From the NCBI GenBank assembly GCA_020466095.1, contig CM035807.1, forward strand, positions 35,344,039-35,408,038: 64,000 nucleotides of DNA, given 5' to 3'. This DNA comes from Chlorops oryzae. Lineage: Eukaryota > Arthropoda > Insecta > Diptera > Chloropidae. Shown here piece after piece: positions 12,601 to 21,882 of this stretch. The position numbers and the translations under genes are program-made. Positions within the stretch are counted from its first letter, which is position 1, and the number at the start of each line of letters is the position of its first letter. Below the pieces are notes generated by a model, which made no database searches, was not told the origin of the DNA, and saw only the letters and a program-made list of their open reading frames with translations.

Positions 12601-13980
12601 CTTGAACGGACTCACCGACCTCTTGCGGAATTTCTCCGAAATTTCGTCAAGGAGGATGGCACCAATTGGGATGAATGGCTGCACCACGCTATGCACGTGC
12701 ATAACAACACAGTCCATTCATCCACAAAACAAACACCCTGCAGAATTCTTTTTGGCTTCGAATTTGAAATTCCATTAAATTTAAAACAAAAACCTGCACC
12801 CCTATACAATCCAGACGATTACAGTAAAATTCTAAAGTATCAGATTCAAAGGAGCTATGAAATATCAAGAAATAACCAAAAGAACGCGAAGGCAAAGTCA
12901 AAAAAATATTACGATAAAACTACGAAGGAAAGGCAGTTCAAGATAGGAGATAAGGTTTGGCTAAAAAATCAAACCAAAGAGCACAAATTTTCACCAGTGT
13001 GGCGAGGGCCGTATGAGGTAGTCGAGATTCCTTCTCCGACCAATGTGCGTTTACTGATAAAAGGGAAAAAGAAAACTTACCATAAAAACTTAGTTAAGAT
13101 TCATAAACAAGAAATCTGCGCAGTAGAATGTATAGTAGACCCCAAACAACCAAATACATCAGATATTTTAGAAGATGCAACCAATGTGAACGACATAGTC
13201 GAAGAATACGAAAAGCTGCCGAAGGTAAACAATGAAAATACAATTAGTCATTTTTTGAAAAATAAATCAAAAAACAGATTCTCAAACGTGAAGTGCTTCG
13301 ATCATAGCCGAGTGAAGCTCAAATCAACAAGCAAAAGGAGATCAGATTACATTCATGCCAACTATGTGAAGGGATTTCATTGTACACAAAAATACATTGC
13401 CACTCAAAAGCCGACAAAACAAACATTTAATGACTTTTGGCATATGGTTTGGGACGAAAATTCTTTCGATATAGTTATGTTCACAGAACCAAATAAAAAA
13501 GCAGAAAGTTGGCAATATTGGGGAAGAAGCATAAATGACATAGTTAAATGTGGAAATTTGCAAATTCGTACTTTAGAAACAATTACAGAAAATAATTACG
13601 TTCATAGTAAAATAGAATTGAGAAATTTAAAAAATGATAAAATCCGAGTAGTATCGCATTGGCAGTTTTTAAGTTGGCCAGACGGGGGCACTACCAACCC
13701 CGCAGAGCTATTGAATTTCTGGAAAAAAGTGAAGCAATATAATAATACGTTCTCGACAATGATCATTCATTGTATGGCCGGCGTTGGACGAACCGGCACA
13801 ATCATAGCATTAGATATAGCCATCGACAGTTTAAACGCAGGTTTGAAACCAAATATTCCTAAGATAGTGGAAGAAATTCGTGAACAACGGGCTAATGCAG
13901 TAGGTAATAAAGACCAATACACATTAATATACAGAGCGCTTTACCACTATAGCAAAACAGTAGGGACTCGAGCACAGTAA
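12538..13980 (+). CDS. integrase C-terminus fused to protein tyrosine phosphatase
   Basis: One uninterrupted 480-codon frame. Residues 14-40 hold the end of the integrase core (PHQANGALERTH, third catalytic residue near 24). Residues about 135-195 hold the GPY/F-type C-terminal module (VWRGPYEVVEIPSP, then YHKNLVKIHK). A 30-residue acidic linker follows. From about residue 220 to 475 there is a classical PTP domain, with no stop or start between the two parts. In other Ty3/gypsy elements this position is the pol end or an env gene. The mature product would be a Pol-PTP polyprotein unless cleaved. The start at 12538 is only a track artefact; translation must come from upstream pol. Contrast: every upstream pol segment is frame-broken, and this one is not. 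Confidence 0.88.
   Translation: MQNSRDKEVPNFPYHPQANGALERTHRPLAEFLRNFVKEDGTNWDEWLHHAMHVHNNTVHSSTKQTPCRILFGFEFEIPLNLKQKPAPLYNPDDYSKILKYQIQRSYEISRNNQKNAKAKSKKYYDKTTKERQFKIGDKVWLKNQTKEHKFSPVWRGPYEVVEIPSPTNVRLLIKGKKKTYHKNLVKIHKQEICAVECIVDPKQPNTSDILEDATNVNDIVEEYEKLPKVNNENTISHFLKNKSKNRFSNVKCFDHSRVKLKSTSKRRSDYIHANYVKGFHCTQKYIATQKPTKQTFNDFWHMVWDENSFDIVMFTEPNKKAESWQYWGRSINDIVKCGNLQIRTLETITENNYVHSKIELRNLKNDKIRVVSHWQFLSWPDGGTTNPAELLNFWKKVKQYNNTFSTMIIHCMAGVGRTGTIIALDIAIDSLNAGLKPNIPKIVEEIREQRANAVGNKDQYTLIYRALYHYSKTVGTRAQ
13196..13965 (+). other. PTP catalytic domain within the retroelement
   Basis: The classical cysteine-based PTP motifs are in order: NRFSNV...DHSRVKL (residue 246 on), DYIHANYV, YIATQKPT, FNDFWHMVW, DIVMFT, WQYW, the WPD loop FLSWPDGG (general-acid Asp382) and the signature IIHCMAGVGRTGT (nucleophile Cys412, Arg418). 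The end is IREQRANAVGNKDQYTLIYRALYHY. The Cys and Arg of CX5R and the WPD Asp are all kept, so catalysis is plausible. Two differences from the usual consensus: Met replaces Ser after the Cys, and the first Q-loop glutamine (usual VQT) is Gly. Length (about 255 aa) is normal. The family closest in feel is that of insect or polydnavirus PTPs, but I cannot test this here. Confidence 0.9.
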
Positions 13981-14309
13981 TTTGTATATTTGTTTATTTT
14001 CAAGAGAAGCTTAGGCACAAGACGACGCTCAGTGGAAATAAAACAGTCGATGACTATAAACAATTTGGGCCGACCAGAAGAACAAGAAGGGAAGAATAAT
14101 ACAAAAGAGAAAATAAGTTGGTAAGTATAAACAACCATATACAGATATTTATTAAATATTTGTATATACTATCAGCCCTATTCTAAATGAATATTCCCCG
14201 GGAAATATTTAGAATCAGGCTGTATATTTGTATATGTCAAAAAAATCAATACCTTGAAAAGATAGGTATTTTTGTTACATAACACATCCTTTGTTAAAAA
14301 AAAATTTTT
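13981..14309 (+). other. post-PTP spacer of the retroelement
   Basis: No open frame. It contains a good splice-donor-like word (TTGGTAAGTAT at about 14118) and an imperfect palindrome at 14175-14220. The palindrome is bounded by GCCC/GGC, centres on CCCCGGG, and resembles the ends of the MITEs at 39788 and 40143. Confidence 0.5.
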
Positions 14310-14515
14310 CCACACTTCTCGCAATTTATGAAAAATAAATTTTTTCAATTGCCAAATATTACATTTTTCACTATAAGCGAAAAATGAGAGACCAAAAAGC
14401 CTAAATAATAATGCAAAAATGAAATATAAAGATGGTCAATAAATAACAATTAACAATAAGGTAGGCACGCCAATGTGTATATATATGCACAATTTAGCCG
14501 ACCTAACCTCACATC

Positions 14516-14600
14516 GCTGAGGTGGTCAGAGTGGCTAAGGTGTTGGGTAAAGATACCTGATGATGAACCTGTAAGCTAGGTTCGAAACCGTCGTATCGGC
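14516..14600 (+). ncRNA. tRNA-Ser-like module 1
   Basis: It is class II tRNA size (85 nt). The A-box-like part is TGGTCAGAGTGGCTAAGG and the B box GGTTCGAAACC is consensus. The anticodon-loop position reads TAAAGATA, where AGA (Ser) could be the anticodon. Acceptor ends GCTGA.../...TCGGC pair partly. T-stem pairing is poor, so this is a tRNA-derived relic or Pol III promoter rather than a working tRNA. Confidence 0.6.
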
Positions 14601-14810
14601 TTTCCACACTTCTCGGCAATTTATGAAAAATAAATTTTTTCAATTGCCAAATATTACATTTTTCACTATAAGCGAAAAATGAGAGACCAAAAAGCCTAAA
14701 TAATAATGCAAAAATGAAATATAAAGATGGTCAATAAATAACAATTAACAATAAGGTAGGCACGCCAATGGTGTATATATATGCACAATTTAGCCGACCT
14801 ACCTCACATC

Positions 14811-14896
14811 GCTGAGGTGGTCAGAGTGGCTAAGGTGTTGGGTAAAGATACCTGATGATGAACCTGTAAGCTAGGTTCGAAACCGGTCGTATCGGC
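14811..14896 (+). ncRNA. tRNA-Ser-like module 2
   Basis: Same sequence as module 1 with one extra G after the B box (ACCGGTCG). A and B boxes are intact. Confidence 0.6.
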
Positions 14897-15106
14897 TTTC
14901 CACACTTCTCGGCAATTTATGAAAAATAAATTTTTTCAATTGCCAAATATTACATTTTTCACTATAAGCGAAAAATGAGAGACCAAAAAGCCTAAATAAT
15001 AATGCAAAAATGAAATATAAAGATGGTCAATAAATAACAATTAACAATAAGGTAGGCACGCCAATGGTGTATATATATGCACAATTTAGCCGACCTACCT
15101 CACATC

Positions 15107-15192
15107 GCTGAGGTGGTCAGAGTGGCTAAGGTGTTGGGTAAAGATACCTGATGATGAACCTGTAAGCTAGGTTCGAAACCGGTCGTATCGGC
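15107..15192 (+). ncRNA. tRNA-Ser-like module 3
   Basis: Same as module 2. Its distance from module 2 (296 bp) equals the array period. Confidence 0.6.
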
Positions 15193-15377
15193 TTTCCACA
15201 CTTCTCGGCAATTTATGAAAAATAAATTTTTTCAATTGCCAATATTACATTTTTCACTATAAGCGAAAATAATGAGAGACCAAAAAGCCTAAATAATAAT
15301 GCAAAAAAAAATATATATATAAAAATATTTTATATAAAAACGCATCTCAATATAAAGAAAAATAAAAAAAAAAAAGT

Positions 15378-15819
15378 ATGAAAAAGTTTTCTGAAATAGT
15401 CACAAAACTAAATAATAAGAGGGATTATGAAACTCTCACAGTAAATTACGCAGAAATGTCCACAACAGCCAAATCAATTAGATTGTGGCCTGTTTTTGCT
15501 TAATTTCGCAGAACATTTTTTCATACAATTGGAGGAACACCAACAGGAAATCGAATTTTCTAAATTAAATGCAAGAATATCAAGAAAGTCATTAGCGACC
15601 TTAATTGAAAATTGGTCAATACAAAAGAATACAGAAAAAGAATGCAAAATAACGCCAAACGAACATGAATGTCTAACTAAAATTGTGAACCAATTGAAAA
15701 AAGAACGAAAAAGTAAAAATGAAAAAAAAGGCGACATAGAGAAAAGAGTCAGAATAAACAATAAACTGTTTAGAATAAAAATTACTAAAACAAAAAGAAT
15801 TAAAATAGATCAAATGTAA
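15378..15819 (+). pseudogene. small lysine-rich frame between the tandem arrays
   Basis: An ATG at 15378 opens a 41-codon frame ending at 15503. An overlapping +1 frame runs to 15819 (about 107 residues). It is very rich in K, N, E and I. The middle (EEHQQEIEFSKLN...LATLIENW) could be helical. I do not recognise a family. It may be one small accessory protein broken near 15495, or chance coding in A-rich DNA. It lies in the position where some retroelements keep an env or accessory gene. Confidence 0.3.
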
Positions 15820-15827
15820 AAGTCAAA

Positions 15828-16418
15828 AATTATAAGAAAAATTCAGGTGAAGGGTAATATATAAGTAGCATTAAGTACTGAAATTATATACGAAACAAAA
15901 TATATATATATGCAATATTTGAGCATTTAAAGTAAGAATTGTAAGATTCACATTTCAAATATCCAAAACAAAACAAAAAGTACGCCAAATGGTTGACTCA
16001 TCATTAAATACAATAATCATCCGATTGGCAATATTATGCATTTAAAAACAAAATTAATATATTATATATATCGGGTGAAGGGTACAATTATAAGAAAAAA
16101 TTCAGGTGAAGGGTAATATATAAGTAGCATTAAGTACTGAAATTATATACGAAACAAAATATATATATATGCAATATTTGAGCATTTAAAGTAAGAATTG
16201 TAAGATTTACATTTCAAATATCCAAAACAAAACAAAAAAGTACGCCAAATGGTTGACTCATCAATAAATACAATAATCATTCGATTGGCAATATTATGCA
16301 TTTAAAAAACAAAATTAATATATATATATATCGGGTGAAGGGTACAATTATAAGAAAAATTCAGGTGAAGGGTAATATATAAGTAGCATTAAGTACTGAA
16401 ATTATATACAAAACAAAT
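15828..16418 (+). repeat. tandem array, about 259-bp unit x 2.3
   Basis: Units begin AATTATAAGAAAAATTCAGG at 15828, 16086 and 16346; the third is partial. Each contains CAGGTGAAGGGTA twice in slightly different form and a TATATATA run. A similar word, CCAGGTGAAGGGTAC, occurs in gag near 7371. No coding capacity. Confidence 0.88.
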
Positions 16419-16550
16419 ATATTCATAAAGTGAAAGAAGAAAAAGGGCAAAATTGTACGAAAAATAATAAGCATATTTAAGTTAGTCATAATCAGCAGAT
16501 CTACCTGGCCAAGCGAACCCAAACAAAAGTCAGTAATACTCAACACATCA

Positions 16551-16661
16551 AGTGCACTAGCTTTAAATGCACAACAGCGAACAACAAGAATTTTGAAACA
16601 ACAGCAACGACAACTACAGCGAGTGCACTAGCTTTAAATGCACAACAGCGAACAACAGGAA
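16551..16661 (+). repeat. 71-bp direct duplication at the element's right end
   Basis: AGTGCACTAGCTTTAAATGC...GCGAACAACA occurs at 16551 and again at 16622. The second copy ends in ACAACA, immediately before the resumed DINE-like repeat, so it marks the right boundary of the insertion. Confidence 0.8.
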
Positions 16662-16999
16662 GTATAACTGCCAAATTTCGTTCAAGTCCCATTTGAATTT
16701 CGGGTGTGAGAGACAATATTCGAAAAAACTCCCTTCTGCCACGCCCACTTTTACAATTTTTGGAAATCATATTACTGGCCTTTAAACATGATCAAATATC
16801 AACTTTCATCAAAATATCTTGAAAAAACTTCGGTTTTAGAGCAGTTTTTGTGATTTTCATAACAGACCCTAGTACTGGAGGTACCCCTAAAAATGGTCCG
16901 ATCGGGTCCATTCTCGAACTTGTTCTTACTCATGTCGCCGTGAGCACGCATACCAAATTTTGTCGAGATAGCTCAACTCCTTCGATAAGATAACTGTAT

Positions 17000-17085
<86 letters not shown>

Positions 17086-17230
17086 GGACGGACATGTCTA
17101 AATCGAATCTCCTGGTGACGCTGATCATTTCTATATATATTTTGTATGGTCTATATCGACTGGTTCTGGGTGTTACACACAACCACACAAACGCAATATA
17201 CCCTCGACACAGAGTGTGTCGGGTATAAAA
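16662..17230 (+). mobile_element. DINE/Helentron-like repeat, copy 1, right part
   Basis: It resumes with GGAAGTATAACTGCC, matching GGAAGCATAAGTGCC in the intact copy at about 36570. It contains a long (CAGA)n microsatellite (about 17007-17085). It ends with a hairpin CGACACA-GAG-TGTGTCG and GGGTATAAAA. The final TGTGTCGGGTAT is the inverse of ATACCCGACACA near the left end. Confidence 0.8.
17007..17085. repeat. (CAGA)n microsatellite
   Basis: About 19 uninterrupted CAGA units, an expansion of the three or four units seen at the same place in the copy at about 36915. Confidence 0.9.
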
Positions 17231-17310
17231 AACGTAACAAAACATGTAAAACATAATATGACATAACTTAACTTAACATATTATCACTAACAAAACATAA
17301 CAATATAACC
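17231..17310. repeat. (ATAAC)n array, right remnant
   Basis: ACATAA/AACTTAAC words continue the array of 5310-5565 on the other side of the nested insertions. Confidence 0.6.
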
Positions 17311-18180
17311 AACATAAAAATCTTTAAATGGAATAATGTTCCCATGAGCGTTAAATCTATTCACATTAACCAAGATCAAGTGAAACTTTTGCCAGCCCGA
17401 CACTTACAGCAAACATTGTTTGATAGTGTTTCTAAACGCTCTGTAAGAAGTGTAAGTCTGACTTTATTCAACTTCAATTAGTCTCAATCCCTTAAAGTGA
17501 ACTCATAAGAAAAGTTATTGATGACAATCACTAAAGCCCCATCTGGCCTCTTAAATGAAAATGATTAATATAATTAACAAACAATTGCGAAAATCAGCAA
17601 ATCAACTGAAAACAAGTTCATCTTAACGGTTTCAGAAAAATAAAAAAATAAAACAAAAAATTAAAAATAATTTTGAAGCTGAAACTCACGCATCACTAAA
17701 CGAGTGCGTAAACTACAAACCTAAATACGTGATCTGACGACCTTAACTCAAAATTAAAGGCAACCGACAATTATAAACGATTGCAAAATAAATTCAAAAA
17801 AAAAAGTCATCAATTGAAATCGTTACATGAACTGAATTTACAAACGTTCATTTCAAAAGATAAATTGCTGCAAAATATGAGCGAAAATTTCAGCACTTTT
17901 GAGGCCAATAAAAGAATCGTCAATTCACAATAATTATTTACCAATCAAAGTTAAAGAAAGCTAAGCAAGTAACTGTGTTATAAACAAATTATTAAGTATA
18001 TGAAAAAAAAAATTGTTGTGCTTTTTATGGGCCACGCTGATTCAAACAATCCTGGGATTTATGCTCCCTAGATATAAGTATTCAGACTTGTCGCATTATC
18101 ATCCTTCATTCCGAAGTTTTGAAATTAGCTCAGATTTGAAAGTCCATCCAATAATCTCAAACAATGGAGACCCTCAAAAC
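17311..18180. other. non-coding AT-rich stretch
   Basis: No gene or element that I can support. Confidence 0.4.
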
Positions 18181-18184
18181 TGTC

Positions 18185-18510
18185 AATATTTTTTCGAACA
18201 GATCAAAGTACTGGAGGTAGCTTCCTTTACAAATATGTAGTCTGACCAACGCTCTGCTGGAAACTACACTCATATAGTATTTCTCTGCATCTTCATACCG
18301 ATAGCTCAACCAATGCCATAATAGTTCTAGGGAGGATTAAATCCATTCAATTAGCACAACCTTTTCCATAAGAGAAATCCTTATAAAGTCTGACAGACAG
18401 ACGGGCATGGCTTAATCAAATCGTTTGCTGCCGCTGATCATTTCCGTCCATATTTTCAATGGTCTCACTTAATATGCCTAGGCTTTACAGAATGACGTAC
18501 AATAAAAATA
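18185..18510 (+). mobile_element. degenerate DINE-like repeat, copy 4
   Basis: Diverged words match the copies at 16.7-17.2 and 36.5-37.0 kb in order: GTACTGGAGGTA, then GACAGACAGACGGGCATG, then GCTGATCATTTC and ATGGTCTCACTT. It is clearly older than the other copies. Confidence 0.5.
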
Positions 18511-19939
18511 GCTCTGCCATTTTTATTTTCCCCTCGCAAAAGTACCTACATTGGGATATGGGCAGCTTCACGGCCCTACTTATCTTTGCCTACTTGCCAA
18601 AATGAATCTGATTCACTTAATCTGATAAAAAAAAAATTACTAACCAAGACTCGCAACTATTGAAAAGTGAGCCCTCAAAATGTTGCTCAAAAAATTTGAT
18701 TTATTTATCTCGAAGCAATAGCACGTCATTCTGTGTGCTGTCCACTGACATTGGCCTTTTTTCGAAACGTTTTGGGTTCGAATATTTTGAAAAAAATTTT
18801 AGTTTCCACTATTCAAATGCATGACGATGCTATGAAGCAAACAGCTAAATGGATGAACTCTCATGTTAACAGTTCATCACTCAAAAATAGATTCCTAAAC
18901 TACCTTTTGCATCGCTGTAGAAGCACACGTTCCGCTTTTGAAAACAAAAAACGAGCAAGGTGAATGAGTGAAAAATAATTTTTGAAAAAGGCTTTGTATT
19001 TGATATTTAACGGCATATTTTCAAGACGCACGTACGCACCTTTTTAAGGCACGCCAATTCAAAAAAAAAAATAATAATAATAAAAATTTTCTCAAAGTTT
19101 TATTAAATCATTTGTAAGATTTTTGAACGCAAAATCTTCTAAGGTGACATAAGTACAAATAACTTTATCCAAAATTTTTATTTTTGACTTTGATAGTTTC
19201 TTACATTCTTAGTTACTATTGCCCTCTCCTCCTTGTGGAGCATGGGGCTTCTTTTTAAGAAAAAATAACTCTCACAAAATGTATTTTTTTTTGCCATATT
19301 TTGGATCATAAAACTATTTTGGATAACAAGTCTTTGTTTGGAAACCGCCCAATTTTGAGTTGCGGTCTTATGCATGAACTAACAGAATCCAGCGAAGATT
19401 AAATCCACTGTCGGATTTATCAAAATCGATCACAGACGATTATAGCTCAATCTCTTTTTAAGTGTTTTAGTTCAGGTTGACTATCAACCTCCCCAATGAA
19501 CGAATATTTTTCCAAAAAAAAAATTTTTTTTAAATAAAAAAAATTTTAAATTGTGTTTTTCTATAAATAATAATTGCGTTCTTAGAGCATGTTTCTTATC
19601 TCGAAGGAACAGGTCAGCGGATTATGCACTACTTTGATTCAACTTAAAAATAGAATGATGTGAAATTTAAACAATAAGTATCACTTAAAAGATAACTTCT
19701 TTAATTATCATCTTCTTAGCCCATTTTGGACCGCTGGTCGATTGTTCGATCAGTAAATTTCACTTACTTAAAAAAAACCTTAGCCCTTCCTTCGCAACGT
19801 ATCAAAGTGTGTGAGATGTCAAAATAAATCCTGATTTATTGTCATTTCATTAAACTTATTACTTTCCTTATTGGATAGTTCCCAACCAGTTCACACCGGG
19901 ATTTATATGAACACGAATTTTGAACGTTTTTTAACTACA
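18511..19939. other. non-coding AT-rich stretch
   Basis: Long A and T runs and short frames only; nothing supportable. The 76-residue frame at 18733-18963 has no recognised similarity. Confidence 0.4.
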
Positions 19940-20622
19940 TACCCTGTAGGAAATTGAACTAGTGCAGAAGTATTCTTCGACTACTTCCCAAATCACCAGT
20001 ACTACTCGCTCGTAATATCCCCGCCCATGCATTGAACTGTAAACTTTTACACTGAGCTGCCATTCGAAAATCGACAGTCGCGTTCAAACTAGTGCAGAAG
20101 TAGAGGCAACAGGGCCAATTCAATACATTTGATATACGATGTTTATAGATGGGGGACCGGCCCGAGCTATCGTAGCTCACAGCGTAGCGCGTGCACCCCA
20201 CGATCCGAAAAGCCCAGATTCAATTCCCCGGCCAAGTGAATGCCGATTTTTTTTTTAATTAGTAGTAAAAAATGAAACCCAAAGAGGAAGAAAAAGCAAA
20301 TAAATAAAAAAGAAAGGTTTCAAATTTCCAAGAAATGTTGAGCAGTTGGCGAAGACTTGATTTTCAATCAAATTTTTTGAGTATTTCGAATATTACCGTT
20401 CTTCCACATTTATTCGCCTGCGGCAAAAATCGAACTCGAGCCCTTCAGATTGCAGCAAACATATTAGATTAATGTGTGAACAAAATCGAACTGAAGACGC
20501 CTCGTTGACCATGCCACTAGTTAGGTTCTACTGTCCGTGTCTCTACTCGCGCACTAGTTCTTTTTCCTATACTCGAGAACTACTCCCTAGGGCCCCAATT
20601 GACGCCACTCTTCTTACAGGGT
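19940..20622. mobile_element. TIR element with TACCCTGTA ends and tRNA-like heads
   Basis: TACCCTGTAGGAA at the left and TTCTTACAGGGTA at the right are inverted. Inside are two copies of ACTAGTGCAGAAGTA and a tRNA-like stretch at about 20161-20236 with the B-box-like AGATTCAATTCC. A reverse one near 20430 reads AATCGAACT. It may be a composite of SINE pieces in a MITE. Confidence 0.45.
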
Positions 20623-21150
20623 ACAATCATTAATATTAAAATCCGAAAAAATCAAAATCGAATGAAAAGGAATTCGTGACAAATATTTAAAATAATAGAC
20701 GAAGTTTATTTGAATAAAAAGTTCAGAAACCATTTCATTTCCAATGAAATAAGTTATATGTTTTGAAATCAATTCCGAGCATTGGTCGAAAATTCGACCC
20801 CACCTCCATGCCACCCAAAAAATTGGGAAATTTTTTTGAAAGCGCAAAATCGTTTAATAGTGTCCTTATAACACGTCCTATGAAGGATTTCAATATTCTA
20901 AGAAAAAAAAATTGCATGGTTCAGAATGGGTTAAATTCTTAGTATTCTAAGATTGGGTTTAACCCTCCCATTCTGGGCTCAGTCTCTACACAGAATTAAT
21001 TTAAATAAATTTGAAAAAATGTTTAACTAAAAATAATTAAAATATTTTTAAAAAAATTAATTTCAAATTCGTTTTCCTCTATCCGAAATTAGTCTTACAT
21101 GCTTTTTCCTTTAAAAAAAAATTGTGACATTAGAGGGTTAACACGCTGAC
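20623..21150. other. non-coding AT-rich stretch
   Basis: Nothing supportable beyond A/T runs. Confidence 0.4.
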
Positions 21151-21882
21151 TTAAGGGGGTCTTCTCATTGAGCAACTTTTTTTTTCGACTTTTTTTTTTG
21201 CATTTATTTATAGCTTGGGTAGTTGTGAATATGCCCCTAAAAGGATTTTTTGAAATTCGAAATAGTTTAGAGGATATAGCCTTCTTTGTCGAGCAAGATC
21301 TGCGCTAAAACGAGTAATTTTTGCGTTGCTTCAAACTTTAAACGCGTTTATCTCGAAACCACGTTTTTCGAACTGGCGGCCATGATATCTCCAGTTCAAC
21401 TGAACCGATTTTCATGAAACAAAGTGGAATCGACGCAGAATTGTCACCATTCTCGGGTGAACCTCGACCATAATTTTAAAAAATTTTTTACTATTTTTTT
21501 TTTACACTAAACTACAAAAAAAAAGCCCGAAATTGAAATTTTTTTTTGAATGGCCGCCATTTTGTCAAAAAAAAATCACAAAATTAAGCTTGAGGTTCAC
21601 CCGAGAATTACATCTATACTGATTATAACCCCGTTTTTTTTCCATTTCGGACGCTCCGGAATCGTGGCCGCCGTGACGGCACCTTTTTTTCACCACCAAC
21701 TTTGAAGTCTCATTACTTTTTGAACAGCCCACGTATCGAGGCAAAAAAAATTTTTTTATTTACTTTGAACCTTTTGTAATACAATAAATAAAAAAAATTT
21801 TCAATTATTCTTTGCGTTTTCAAATAAGAATTTTTTTAAAAAGGGTCCAAAAAACGGGTTTTCAATGAGAAGACCCCCTTAA
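21151..21882. mobile_element. TTAA-flanked TIR element
   Basis: TTAA at 21151-21154 and 21879-21882 flank perfect inverted ends GGGGGTCTTCTCATTGA / TCAATGAGAAGACCCCC. The interior has a second, internal inverted pair (TTCTCGGGTGAACCTC near 21452 and GAGGTTCACCCGAGAA near 21592). No transposase. A TTAA target duplication suggests piggyBac-type mobilisation, but the TIR start is not the usual CCC. Confidence 0.7.

Larger units (their letters stand above)
14310..15305 (+). repeat. tandem array, about 295-bp unit x 3.4, with tRNA-like modules
   Basis: Units start at 14310, 14604, 14900 and 15196 with CCACACTTCTC. The first three are full (294, 296, 296 bp) and almost identical; the fourth is cut after about 110 bp. 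Each full unit ends in an 85-86-nt tRNA-Ser-like sequence. High identity means recent amplification. Confidence 0.92.
5921..16661 (+). mobile_element. Ty3/gypsy-type LTR retroelement carrying a PTP domain
   Basis: In order: an LTR with TGTTGTG/CACAACA ends (5921-6679); a tRNA-Ser-type primer binding site; gag with zinc knuckles; a retropepsin; RT with YLDD; RNase H; an integrase with HHCC and DDE motifs plus a GPY module; a PTP domain; then non-coding tandem arrays. The element sits inside a DINE-like repeat, whose sequence resumes at 16662 with no clear target duplication. I could not find a second copy of the 759-bp LTR at the right end, so the 3' terminus is missing, replaced or rearranged. 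The coding part carries several frame breaks. The domain order RT-RNaseH-IN places it with Ty3/gypsy; the clade is not resolved. Confidence 0.85.

Noticed and set aside
13196..13980. PTP as an exon of a host gene next to the retroelement
   Set aside because: It is in the same frame as the integrase with no splice acceptor or start between them, and the junction lies within an acidic linker.
14516..15192. Working tRNA-Ser genes
   Set aside because: The T-stem and acceptor stem pair poorly and all three copies carry the same defects. Kept only as tRNA-like modules.
14310..15305. CRISPR-like or satellite-like regular array
   Set aside because: Units are about 295 bp, contiguous and nearly identical, without short repeats and unique spacers. 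It is a tandem duplication with tRNA-like parts.
16420..16661. A short 3' LTR
   Set aside because: Only the last six bases (ACAACA) agree with the 5' LTR end. No U3, TATA or poly(A) block matches 5921-6679.
16973..17254. Cys/Leu/Ser repeat protein on the minus strand
   Set aside because: It is a translation of the (CAGA)n microsatellite.
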